A stretch of 64,000 nt of DNA from Mercurialis annua (Eukaryota; Streptophyta; Magnoliopsida; Malpighiales; Euphorbiaceae): positions 17,610,501-17,674,500 of the forward strand of contig NC_065571.1 in NCBI RefSeq assembly GCF_937616625.2, written 5' to 3'. Position 1 is the stretch's first letter. Each line of letters starts with the position of its first letter. The notes under the pieces are model-generated. The model saw only the letters and a program-made list of their open reading frames with translations. It was not told the DNA's origin and made no database searches. Positions 47,345 through 56,743 of the stretch are shown in pieces. Position numbers and translations under genes: made by a program.

Positions 47345-48044
47345 TGTTGGAAAGATATTGAATTTAAAAATTAAAAAAAGAAAAAGTGCCTTGTAACTTG
47401 AAATGAGAAGATAGAGAGTTTTGTGGTTTTCCCACATTGCTTAGGAGAACTCAATACATTGGGTTTATAAACTTGGTTTTTCTCATATGGGTTTGGGCCC
47501 CAAGGGGTACCCAATTTTGTGAATGGGCTAGGAGTTACATCCTACCCGATTTACCACACACGCGCGCGCGCCGTCCGTCCGGTCGGTCGGCTGGTCTGGG
47601 TTGGGTGGGTGGTTCGGTTGGGTTCGGCTAGCACTTTATTTTTTGCATACAAAAGTATTAATAATTTTTATTCAATTCTTTTGTAACTGTTATGACTCTC
47701 TGATTACCTCTCCACTCCATCTGACTGTTGTTGTTTTCCTTCATTAATCAGAAATCATTTTCTGTATTAATTACTTACACAGCAGCTATATTTTCTTAGC
47801 CTATAAATACTGGCTTCTCTTTTCATTTGAGGATATACAGAAACACAGAGCAATACAAAGAAAGTGTTTTAGAGCTGATTTCACAGTGCAGTGTGATCAG
47901 TATTTCCGGCTGTTTTATCCTAGGGGCGCCGCGGTTGATAGTCAGCTTTGCACCACCGAGCTGTGCCGCGAAACGTATAAAAGAGAGCGACCTAGTCCGC
48001 GACTCAGCCTCATCATATTCAGTTTTACAGCAATTGTTTCAACA
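47345..48044 (+). repeat. 5' LTR of the copia element
   Basis: A 700-bp LTR with a TATAAATA box at 47802-47809, so transcription should start around 47835, in the stretch beginning GAGGATATACAG. A GC-rich block (CGCGCGCGCC then GGTCGGTCGG words) lies near 47566-47630. Confidence 0.93.
47802..47809 (+). promoter_or_regulatory. TATA box of the copia LTR
   Basis: TATAAATA, conserved in the 3' LTR at 53014-53021. It is the only strong TATA match in the LTR. Confidence 0.7.
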
Positions 48045-48076
48045 ATTTTTAGACGTGTCCCTTTACAATTGCTGCC

Positions 48077-51000
48077 ATGAATACCGATGAGGTTGCTGCC
48101 TACGGTTCTTCTACTGTTGATGCCAACAAACCATTCCGGTTTGAAGGCTTGCATTTCAAAAGGTGGAAACAGAAGATTGAATTTTTCCTAACCATCAAGA
48201 AGGTGGTTTCTGTTTTGACAATGGCAATACCTGTCGTTGATGAAACTGCCGAGGAAGAAGAAAAGGAAAAACAGAACGGTGAACTTCAACAGTGGATGAC
48301 TAATGATTACTTGTGCAAGAATTTTATTCTCAATGCACTAAGTGATGATCTCTATGATTACTACAATGATGGAAAGACTGCAAAGGAAACTTGGGAGGCG
48401 CTGCAAAAGAAATATGATACCGAGGAGGCGGGGACTAAAAAATATGCAGTCAGCCGCTACCTCAAATATCAAATGACTGATGAAAAATCTGTCGAGGCGC
48501 AATCCCATGAATTGCAGAAAATAGCTCATGAGATCATCTCCGAAGGTATGGTTCTTGATGAACAATTTCAAGTTGCTGTTTTAATTGACAAATTACCTCC
48601 TTCGTGGAGGGACTTTAAGAATTCTCTCAGGCACAAAACAAAAGAGTTCTCGCTGGAAAGCTTGATCACTCGTCTTCGGATTGAGGAAGAGGCGAGAAAA
48701 CAAGATCTAAAAGATGAAGTGCTGGTTGTTTCTAACAACACAAGGAAGTTTAGTTCGATGAGTCTGAAGCTTAATGGCAAAAATTTTAAGAATCAGAATC
48801 GCAACTCGAACCAAAACCAAAATGTGAATCGCAACAAAGCGAACCAGAATGGTAATCCTTCAAGGAACCATATTGTGAAACAGGCACCACCTGTTAAGAA
48901 TGACCTGCCACCATTTCTATGCTTTAACTGTGGAAAACCGGGTCATATGGCACGCAAGTGTCGGAACAAGCCAAGTACTGCTCCACAGGCTAACTTGACT
49001 GAAGAGCCTTTTACGGCTATGATAACAGAAATGATGGCTGAGATCAACCTTGTTGGTGGATCAAGTGGTTGGTGGGTAGACACGGGCGCTAATCGCCATG
49101 TTTGCCACGATCGTGCTATGTTCAAAACATACACTGCCGTGGACGATAAGAAAGTATTACTGGGTGATACTCACACCACTACTGTCGCTGGAATTGGAAG
49201 TGTTGAACTGAAATTTACTTCAGGAAAAACACTAATCTTGAAGGATGTGATGCACACTCCTATGATGAGGAAGAACTTGGTGTCTGGCTATCTTCTCAAC
49301 AAGGCTGGATTCTTTCAGACTATTGGTGGAGATATGTACACCATTACTAGAAATGGTATTTTTGTGGGAAAGGGTTATGCTTGTGAGGGTATGTTTAAGT
49401 TGAATGTTGAAATTATCAATAAAGATGTTGCTTCTGTTTACATGGTTTGTGATTTTAATACTTGGCATGCAAGACTCTGTCATGTAAATAAAAGAATAAT
49501 TAACAACATGAGCACCCTAGGATTAATTCCTAAAATGAACCAAAATGAGTTTGAAAAATGTGAATTCTGTAGTCAAGCTAAGATAACTAAAAACTCACAT
49601 AAATCAGTAATTAGAGAATCTGAACCTTTAGATTTAATACATTCTGATATATGTGAACTTGACGGTACCTTGACCAGAAATGGTAAAAGATATTTTATCA
49701 CTTTTATTGATGATTGTTCTGATTTTACACATGTGTATTTGATGAAAAATAAAAGTGATGCACTTGACATGTTCAAGTTATTTGTAACAGAAATTGAAAA
49801 TCAATTCAATAAGAAAATCAAGAGATTTCGCAGTGATAGAGGTACTGAATATGAATCTAGCTTGTTTATAGAATTCTATAACTCACATGGTATTGTGCAT
49901 GAAAGAACAGCACCTTATTCTCCTGAAATGAACGGTAAAGCCGAAAGAAAAAATAGAACACTTACAGAAGCAATAGTGTCTATTTTATTGAATTCTGGAG
50001 CTGCTTCTTATTGGTGGGGTGAAATTCTGTTGACTGTTTGTTATGTACTCAACAGAGTCCCGAAATCAAACAGGAAGATTTCACCTTATGAGATCCTAAA
50101 GAAAAGACAACCAAATTTGTCTTATTTGAGAACTTGGGGCTGTTTAGCCTATGTTCGGATTCCTGATCCGAAACGAATAAAATTAGCAAGCAGAGCCTAT
50201 GAATGTGTTTTCATTGGGTATGCAGTCAATAGCAAGGCTTATAGATTTTATGACTTGACTGCACGAGTTATTATTGAATCAGTAGATGTTGATTTTTATG
50301 AACAGAAATTTCCTTTTAAATTAGGAAATAGTGGGGGCGAATCATCTAGTAATGTTCCTGTGGTCAGGAATAATGAGATTACTAATGATAAAGAACCAGA
50401 GATCAGAAGAAGTAAAAGAGCTAGAATTTCGAAAGACTTTGGAACTGATTTCCATGTCTATTCTTTAGAGGAGGATCCTACGAACCTCCAGGAAGCTTTA
50501 ACTTCATTAGATTCTGATTTGTGGCAAGAAGCCATAAATGATGAGATGGATTCATTAGAGTCCAATCATACATGGCATTTGACTGATCTGCCTCCCGGTT
50601 GCAAAACCATAGGTTGTAAATGGATCTTAAAAAAGAAATTGAAACCTGATGGTACTGTAGACAAATATAAAGCTCGACTTGTAGCCAAGGGTTACAGACA
50701 ACGTGAAAACGTTGATTTCTTTGATACCTATTCACCTGTTACTAGAATAACATCCATTAGAGTGCTGATTTCGATCGCTGCGCTATATGATTTGGTCGTA
50801 CACCAAATGGATGTTAAAACTGCTTTTTTAAATGGTGAACTGGAGGAAGAAATTTACATGGATCAACCTGAAGGTTTTGTAATACATGGTCAGGAACAGA
50901 AGGTGTGCAAGTTAGACAAATCTTTGTATGGTCTAAAACAAGCACCTAAGCAATGGCATGAGAAATTTGATAATCTTGTCATCTCAAATGGCTTTAAAGT

Positions 51001-52015
51001 GAATGAAAGTGACAAATGTATTTACTACAAATCTGAAAAGGAACTTTGCACTTTCATATGTCTTTATGTAGATGACTTGCTGATTTTTGGATCACATATT
51101 CATGTTGTGAATGCTGTGAAATCAATGTTGAGTGCCAACTTTGATATGAAAGATCTAGGTGAAGCGAATGTCATTCTTGGCATAAAGATAACTAGATCTG
51201 AAAAAGGAATTTCTTTAGATCAATCTCACTATGTTGAGAAGATTCTAAAGAAATATAACTACTTCGACTGTAAACCTGCATGTACACCTTATGATCCAAG
51301 TGTAAAACTTTTTAAGAACACTGGTGATAGTGTACGACAGTCTGAATATGCGAGCATCATTGGCAGCCTTCGGTATGCCACTGATTGTACTAGACCCGAC
51401 ATTGCATATGTCGTTGGATTACTGTGCAGGTTTACTAGTAGACCTAGTATTGAGCATTGGCATGCTATTGAAAGGGTTATGAGATACCTTAAAAGAACAA
51501 TGAATCTTGGATTACATTATCTGAAGCATCCTGCTGTACTTGAAGGGTATAGTGATGCAGATTGGAATACATTGTCAGATGATTCCAAAGCCACGAGCGG
51601 CTATATTTTCAGTATAGCTGGTGGAGCTGTTTCTTGGAAATCAAAGAAACAGACGATTCTGGCTCAATCTACGATGGAGTCAGAAATGATAGCACTAGCT
51701 GCTGCTAGTGAAGAAGCAGGATGGCTAAGAAGCCTGCTAGCTGAGATTCCTTTATGGGAAAGACCGATACCAGTTGTGTTGATCCATTGCGATAGTACCG
51801 CGGCTATTGCAAAAATTGAGAACCGTTATTATAATGGTAAGAAACGACAGATACGTCGTAAGCACAGCACTGTTAGAGAATTTATCTCAACAGGGGCTGT
51901 TAAAGTGGATCATGTACGCACTGATGATAACTTAGCAGATCCTTTGACGAAAGGATTAGCTAGAGAGAAAGTCCATAAAACTTCAAAAGGAATGGGACTA
52001 TTGCTTATTGAATGA
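48077..52015 (+). CDS. Gag-pol polyprotein of the Ty1/copia element
   Basis: An uninterrupted 1312-codon frame. Domains in order: gag (about 15-270), zinc knuckle C282-x2-C-x4-H-x4-C295, protease with VDTG at 334-337, integrase zinc domain H464/H469/C495/C498, integrase core D524, D587, E623 (exact D-35-E spacing), RT with YVDD at 997-1000, and RNase H (SDAD near 1159-1162, HCDS near 1237, a DNLADPLTKG tail). PR-INT-RT-RH order defines Ty1/copia. All catalytic residues I can check are present, so the protein could be active. The start is the first Met after the 5' LTR, 33 nt downstream, and it gives a sensible gag N-terminus. The stop is followed by about 510 nt of untranslated DNA before the 3' LTR. 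The exact copia lineage is uncertain. Confidence 0.95.
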   Translation: MNTDEVAAYGSSTVDANKPFRFEGLHFKRWKQKIEFFLTIKKVVSVLTMAIPVVDETAEEEEKEKQNGELQQWMTNDYLCKNFILNALSDDLYDYYNDGKTAKETWEALQKKYDTEEAGTKKYAVSRYLKYQMTDEKSVEAQSHELQKIAHEIISEGMVLDEQFQVAVLIDKLPPSWRDFKNSLRHKTKEFSLESLITRLRIEEEARKQDLKDEVLVVSNNTRKFSSMSLKLNGKNFKNQNRNSNQNQNVNRNKANQNGNPSRNHIVKQAPPVKNDLPPFLCFNCGKPGHMARKCRNKPSTAPQANLTEEPFTAMITEMMAEINLVGGSSGWWVDTGANRHVCHDRAMFKTYTAVDDKKVLLGDTHTTTVAGIGSVELKFTSGKTLILKDVMHTPMMRKNLVSGYLLNKAGFFQTIGGDMYTITRNGIFVGKGYACEGMFKLNVEIINKDVASVYMVCDFNTWHARLCHVNKRIINNMSTLGLIPKMNQNEFEKCEFCSQAKITKNSHKSVIRESEPLDLIHSDICELDGTLTRNGKRYFITFIDDCSDFTHVYLMKNKSDALDMFKLFVTEIENQFNKKIKRFRSDRGTEYESSLFIEFYNSHGIVHERTAPYSPEMNGKAERKNRTLTEAIVSILLNSGAASYWWGEILLTVCYVLNRVPKSNRKISPYEILKKRQPNLSYLRTWGCLAYVRIPDPKRIKLASRAYECVFIGYAVNSKAYRFYDLTARVIIESVDVDFYEQKFPFKLGNSGGESSSNVPVVRNNEITNDKEPEIRRSKRARISKDFGTDFHVYSLEEDPTNLQEALTSLDSDLWQEAINDEMDSLESNHTWHLTDLPPGCKTIGCKWILKKKLKPDGTVDKYKARLVAKGYRQRENVDFFDTYSPVTRITSIRVLISIAALYDLVVHQMDVKTAFLNGELEEEIYMDQPEGFVIHGQEQKVCKLDKSLYGLKQAPKQWHEKFDNLVISNGFKVNESDKCIYYKSEKELCTFICLYVDDLLIFGSHIHVVNAVKSMLSANFDMKDLGEANVILGIKITRSEKGISLDQSHYVEKILKKYNYFDCKPACTPYDPSVKLFKNTGDSVRQSEYASIIGSLRYATDCTRPDIAYVVGLLCRFTSRPSIEHWHAIERVMRYLKRTMNLGLHYLKHPAVLEGYSDADWNTLSDDSKATSGYIFSIAGGAVSWKSKKQTILAQSTMESEMIALAAASEEAGWLRSLLAEIPLWERPIPVVLIHCDSTAAIAKIENRYYNGKKRQIRRKHSTVREFISTGAVKVDHVRTDDNLADPLTKGLAREKVHKTSKGMGLLLIE

Positions 52016-52526
52016 ATCATCCATAATGGTAACCCGACCTAACTGACTGGAGATCCCAAGAAATAGGTTCAATGGGTAATAACAAGTTATGAATGATATG
52101 AGCCAGAACATGCAAAATTAATGCATGATTCCTAAAGCGAGAAGAGGATGAGTTAATAGAATCTCTTAATGAAGTCTATACTCCATATGGAGTGGAGTAC
52201 CTAGCTATAGGAGTACTCTTGATAGCTTCACCTTTGTGAATGTGGAAGTGGGGCCGCTTCCTATGAAATTTGAGGCAAAATTTCTAGAGCGTTCACTAAA
52301 CTGGGATAGACGTGCAGGGCCATAAATGCACGAGCTTTAGAAAAACACTTATGAAAAGAACGTGCGTGGTTTGATGTCCGAGATAGAGTTCAAGACTACG
52401 AGTCACTCTTGTTGAATCAGAATCTTACTCACTACGCAAAGGTTCAAATCGAAAGATACCTTTGTTTATGCACAATCTTAACAGAAATTGCTCGAGAAAC
52501 TATTTTTACAATTCAAAGTGGGGGAT
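52016..52526 (+). other. Copia 3' untranslated region and polypurine tract
   Basis: Non-coding. It ends in AAAGTGGGGGA immediately before the 3' LTR, the plus-strand primer. Confidence 0.8.
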
Positions 52527-53256
52527 TGTTGGAAAGATATTGAATTTAAAAATTAAAAAAAGAAAAAGTGCCTTGTAACTTGAAATGAGAAGATAGAGAG
52601 TTTTGTGGTTTTCCCACATTGCTTAGGAGAACTCAATACATTGGGTTTATAAACTTGGTTTTTCTCATATGGGTTTGGGCCCCAAGGGGTACCCAATTTT
52701 GTGAATGGGCTAGGAGTTACATCCTACCCGATTTACCACACACGCGCGCGCGCCGTCCGTCTGGTCGGTCGGCCGGCCTGGCCTGGCCTGGTCTGGTCTG
52801 GTCTGGTCTGGGTTGGGTGGGTGGGTCGGTTCGGTTCGGCTAGCACTTTATTTTTTGCATACAAAAGTATTAATAATTTTTATTCAATTCTTTTGTAACT
52901 GTTATGACTCTCTGATTACCTCTCCACTCCATCTGACTGTTGCTGTTTTCCTTCATTAATCAGAAATCATTTTCTGTATTAATTATTTACACAGCAGCTA
53001 TATTTTCTTAGCCTATAAATACTGGCTTCTCTTTTCATTTGAGGATATACAGAAACACAGAGCAATACAAAGAAAGTGTTTTAGAGCTGATTTCACAGTG
53101 CAGTGTGATCAGTATTTCCGGCTGTTTTATCCTAGGGGCGCCGCGGTTGATAGTCAGCTTTGCACCACCGAGCTGTGCCGCGAAACGTCTAAAAGAGAGC
53201 GACCTAGTCCGCGACTCAGCCTCATCATATTCAGTTTTACAGCAATTGTTTCAACA
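52527..53256 (+). repeat. 3' LTR of the copia element
   Basis: A 730-bp LTR, about 30 bp longer than the 5' LTR because GGCCT/GGTCT pentanucleotides expanded near 52770-52815. It is otherwise nearly identical. Confidence 0.93.
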
Positions 53257-54382
53257 TTAACTGATCTATTTTAATTAAGCTCTCTCAAGTCAGAATTAAA
53301 ACATAGGGCAGTGAACGAATTGGCCAAAAACATTCAAGCATTATGAGCATCAACACATAATTTTAACAACAATCCAATATCCCAATATGATTAAGTAAAC
53401 ATAAGTCCAATTAATAATCCCCGAAAATAGGTTTAGTTACTCATATCTAAAGGAAATTCAACAATAACATATATGGAATTCATGATTAACAAGAACACAA
53501 CGGTAATTGATCTCTCAATAATGTTGTACCTTAACTCCGGAATTCCAATATGTTTTGTGTAATAATCCCAAACGATAGAGTAGATATGATACTAAAATAG
53601 ACTACCTCTAATGGCTTTGTCTATGATCGAAGATGTAAACTACAAAGGTGATCTAAAAGATGTTTAAGATCCAAAAGATGTGTTTTCTCTACACAAATGC
53701 AAGCTATTTATAGAGTTGCTAGGAGTGGAGCTCAAGTCAAGAATCTATATTCTCTTCATGGAATTTGAGTGATGATCAAGCTTTGGATCTATTCTTTCCA
53801 TGTAGAGCGGAGTAGGGAGCAAGTTCTTCCATAACCATCTTGAGTGAATCATGGTTCACTTATCTCATTTCCAAAGATAGCTTGATTAAATCTCATCTTG
53901 ATACATACTTTGAGTGCAAGCCAAGGAAGATCTCTTTGAGTGTGAACCCAATATATGTTGCTTATGGAAGGTGTATGAGTGTATCGGTCAAGAATCCCCA
54001 CGCGATTTCCCAAGAATCGGAGTTGCACTCCGAGATCAGAAGTCAGCCGTCCCTTGGCCGGCTCATATTCGTGGGCCGGCTGAAGGCCGGCTGAGCTGCT
54101 GCTTGTAGCTCATTTCTGGTTCGATTCGGTTTTTACTCGGTTTGACCCGAAACTTGGTTGGCTTTCTTGAACTTGACTCGAATCCTTCTGGTTCTGACTA
54201 TTTTTGCATTTTAACTCTGTTTTATTCCTAAAAACTCAAGAAACATTAAATATTTACATTCTACAAATAATTTAACAAATAAGTGAAATTAACTAAATAA
54301 GCGTATATTTTACATCATAAAATACTAAAAACTAGTAAATAAATGACCTCTAAATGACGTAAAATATACACTTATCAATAAC

Positions 54383-55909
54383 ATGTAAATTTTTTATATG
54401 TATTTTCACTATAGTTGGTAATAAACTAGAATTTGCATATTTTTGGTATAATTTTAGTATATTGTTAGTTTAGTTTTTAGTATACGATGTGTTGTAATGT
54501 TGGTGTAATTTTTATCTAATATTAATAAAATTTCAGTATATTTTGATGTGTATACTCTTGATATACTATTATATAATTTTGATATAATATTAGTTTAATT
54601 TTTAATATACGATTTGATGTAATTTTGATTTATTTTTTATTTAATATAATAAAATTTCAGTATATTATGATGTGTATAATGTTGGTATAATGTTAGTATA
54701 ATATTAGTATATTTTTAGTTTATTAGTATAATGACATTATACCAACAGTATACACCGTATATTTGTAATTTGTTTTAGATTTTGATATTTTTGTAAATAT
54801 TTTTTAATGAAATAGAATTTTTGTAAATGAAAAAAATCAACATATATTTTATAATTATTTTATTTTTTTGATAAATGGTATAATCTCCTCTAGTATATAA
54901 CTTTAAATACCAAAGAAACATATTTACAGACAGTAATAATTTAACCAGCTATCTAAAATTGTGTATGATTGTGTTGGGAAATAAATTGTTATTAAATTAT
55001 TGTACTTATTAACTTTATATTTTCTAGACATTTTATTATTTGATATTACTACAATATTTTAATTTAAATTATTATTTGGCTTAAAACGGCTTAATTTTTA
55101 AAAATTAATTTATAAAATTAGCTATAACTTTAATATCTTTAATATTATTGAATAAACTTCCAACTTTCGCTATTTGGGTTGTGGTTGCATATTAGCAATA
55201 CATCATGTAGAATATTTTTTATTTGTGGTTATATATTAGCTATAGATTATTTGTAATTTGAGAAACTGTTTATAATTATTAATCAAAAAACTATTAAAAT
55301 AAGTATTAGAGTTAGATTATTGACTAAAATAAACTACTTATAATAAATTACTAATTATTATGTACTATGTATTTAAAATTTTATACTTAATACAATTTAT
55401 AATTAAAAGTTTAATTATTAACTAAACATAAACATAATATTTGACGAATTACACTACGTGTCATGTGTAAAACACGTGAAGAGATACCAGTATATATAAT
55501 ATAATATAATATATATAAGTCTAAATCATCGATTCATCAACCCCCACCTTTTAGTCTCTTTTCAGTCTCATCCCGACGTTGCAAAATTCGTCCAATTCAC
55601 CCAAATTTTGTACCTTTAGATTTCAATTCCATCATCAAATACTAAATTGATCTCTTCTCTATTCAGAAAAAGTTCATATAAGTCATTCATTTTTAACTTT
55701 TTATATAAAAAAGAGTTCAAATTAATACTTTATAAGGATTTTTATGAATTTTTCAGAGCACAAAAAGTATAATTTGATTTTGAGGGTAGAATTGGAAACC
55801 AAAGGTGTGAATTTGAGGTGAATTGGACAAAATTATAATGTCGAGGGACAATTGAAAAGAGGCTGAAAGGTAGATGGTTTTTTGGTGATTAAGTCTATAT
55901 ATAAATTTA
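54383..55909. other. AT-rich intergenic DNA, first part of a Mutator-like repeat
   Basis: Up to about 54892 it is full of GGTATAAT and TTAGTATAT words matching 31390-31500 across the Athila insertion. From there to 55909 I see only AT-rich DNA without genes. Confidence 0.5.
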
Positions 55910-56192
55910 GGCTAAACCATATAGAGACCCTTGTACTATATCATTTTTGTTCAAAAAGCCCATGTACTATTTTTTTGTTTTTCAGGTTCCTCTACTTACA
56001 TAATTTTTGATTTTCAGGTCCTTTTTTAGTGTTTTTCAGTCCTTACTTACAATTTTTTTTGTTCCTCCAGTCCCTCAAAAGGACCTGAAAATTGGAATTT
56101 TGCCAAGTACATGGACTTGAAGAATAAAAAATAGTACAAGAGTCTTTTGAAAAAAAATGATATTGTACAAGGGCCTCTAGATGGGTTTAGCC
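55910..56192. mobile_element. MITE with about 67-bp inverted repeats
   Basis: The ends GGCTAAACCATATAGAG and, in reverse complement, GGCTAAACCCATCTAGAG continue as matching arms of about 67 bp (TTGTACTATATCATTTTT-like). It is non-coding. No clear target duplication is visible, so the superfamily is unassigned. Confidence 0.75.
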
Positions 56193-56743
56193 GATTGTAT
56201 ATAAATATACAATCTATATATGTGTATATATAATTAGAATTAATTAACTTTTTATTGATAGTGTTCGACCCTTAAACCGCCAATTCCGACCTGAAACCAT
56301 CGGCTCACAGTTCAAAATATTTGAACCGGCCCGAAACCGGTATTTCCACAGTTCCGTATCGGTTTTGATCCAGTTCCAAATTTGATTGGTTCCGGGCCGG
56401 TTTATGGGATGACGCGGCCTATGGCCAACTCTAGAGCTAATATATTGACCGTTTATAAAAAAAATTAAAAAATTAAAACTAAATTATCAAAAACCGTGTC
56501 ACATTATGAGTCCGAGTGCAGCACATAAAGCAATGCTAGTTACCCGACAAAAGTTTCAAAGTTGAACCGAAAATAGAATATTCAAGCATGTAGGTTCAGT
56601 AAAACCGGTTTGATTTCGGTTTGAATGTTTGGATCTAACCGATGCCCGGTTACTGTACTCGTAAAGGCGGGGCATGGCATTTTAAACCCCAGTTATACCC
56701 GTCCGCTAGGGTTTAAGCAAGCAAATCAGCTTCAATAAAAAAA
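56193..56743 (+). promoter_or_regulatory. NUP160 upstream region and 5' leader
   Basis: The only plausible promoter region for the downstream gene. A telo-box (TAGGGTTT, 56707-56714), common in promoters of plant housekeeping genes, lies 30 bp before the ATG. I see no convincing TATA box. The distal part contains CCGGTTCCG-like words resembling a decayed repeat. Confidence 0.5.

Larger units (their letters stand above)
47345..53256 (+). mobile_element. Intact Ty1/copia retrotransposon
   Basis: A 5912-bp element with TGTTGGAAAG...TTTCAACA LTRs, flanked by a perfect TTAAC duplication (47340-47344 and 53257-53261), inserted in the Athila 5' LTR in the opposite orientation. Both LTRs, a full-length gag-pol frame and a polypurine tract are present. 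The LTRs differ by only about three substitutions outside a GC-rich repeat, so this is the youngest large insertion in the window. I do not recognise its primer-binding site. Confidence 0.95.
31547..54377 (-). mobile_element. Athila-lineage LTR retrotransposon with nested insertions
   Basis: A minus-strand Ty3/gypsy element spanning 22.8 kb, about 14.7 kb without its CACTA and copia insertions. LTRs run TGATAAGTG...CAACA on the element strand. The flanks are ATAAA (31542-31546) and ATAAC (54378-54382), an imperfect 5-bp duplication. Order on its strand: 5' LTR (split by copia), tRNA-Asp-type primer site, gag-pol (46594-41170), acidic ORF (40350 to about 37326, split by CACTA), env-position ORF (36276 to about 35040), polypurine tract, 3' LTR. 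The lineage is supported by the DLGASINLMP protease and [11 protein letters not shown] motifs. Confidence 0.9.
46836..54377 (-). repeat. 5' LTR of Athila, split by a copia element
   Basis: The LTR halves are 46836-47344 and 53257-54377 (the latter including one copy of the copia target duplication). They rejoin to about 1625 bp, matching the 3' LTR. Confidence 0.9.

Noticed and set aside
47437..47631. Short ORF repeated at 52619-52843
   Set aside because: Both lie in the two copia LTRs; the repetition reflects LTR identity, not a gene.
53840..54094. ORF nearly identical to one at 32638-32892
   Set aside because: They are the same position in the two Athila LTRs and have no coding features.
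31547..54377. Two separate Athila elements rather than one
   Set aside because: The only LTR copies present, the primer site beside one and the polypurine tract beside the other, and a single ordered coding region fit one element with nested insertions.
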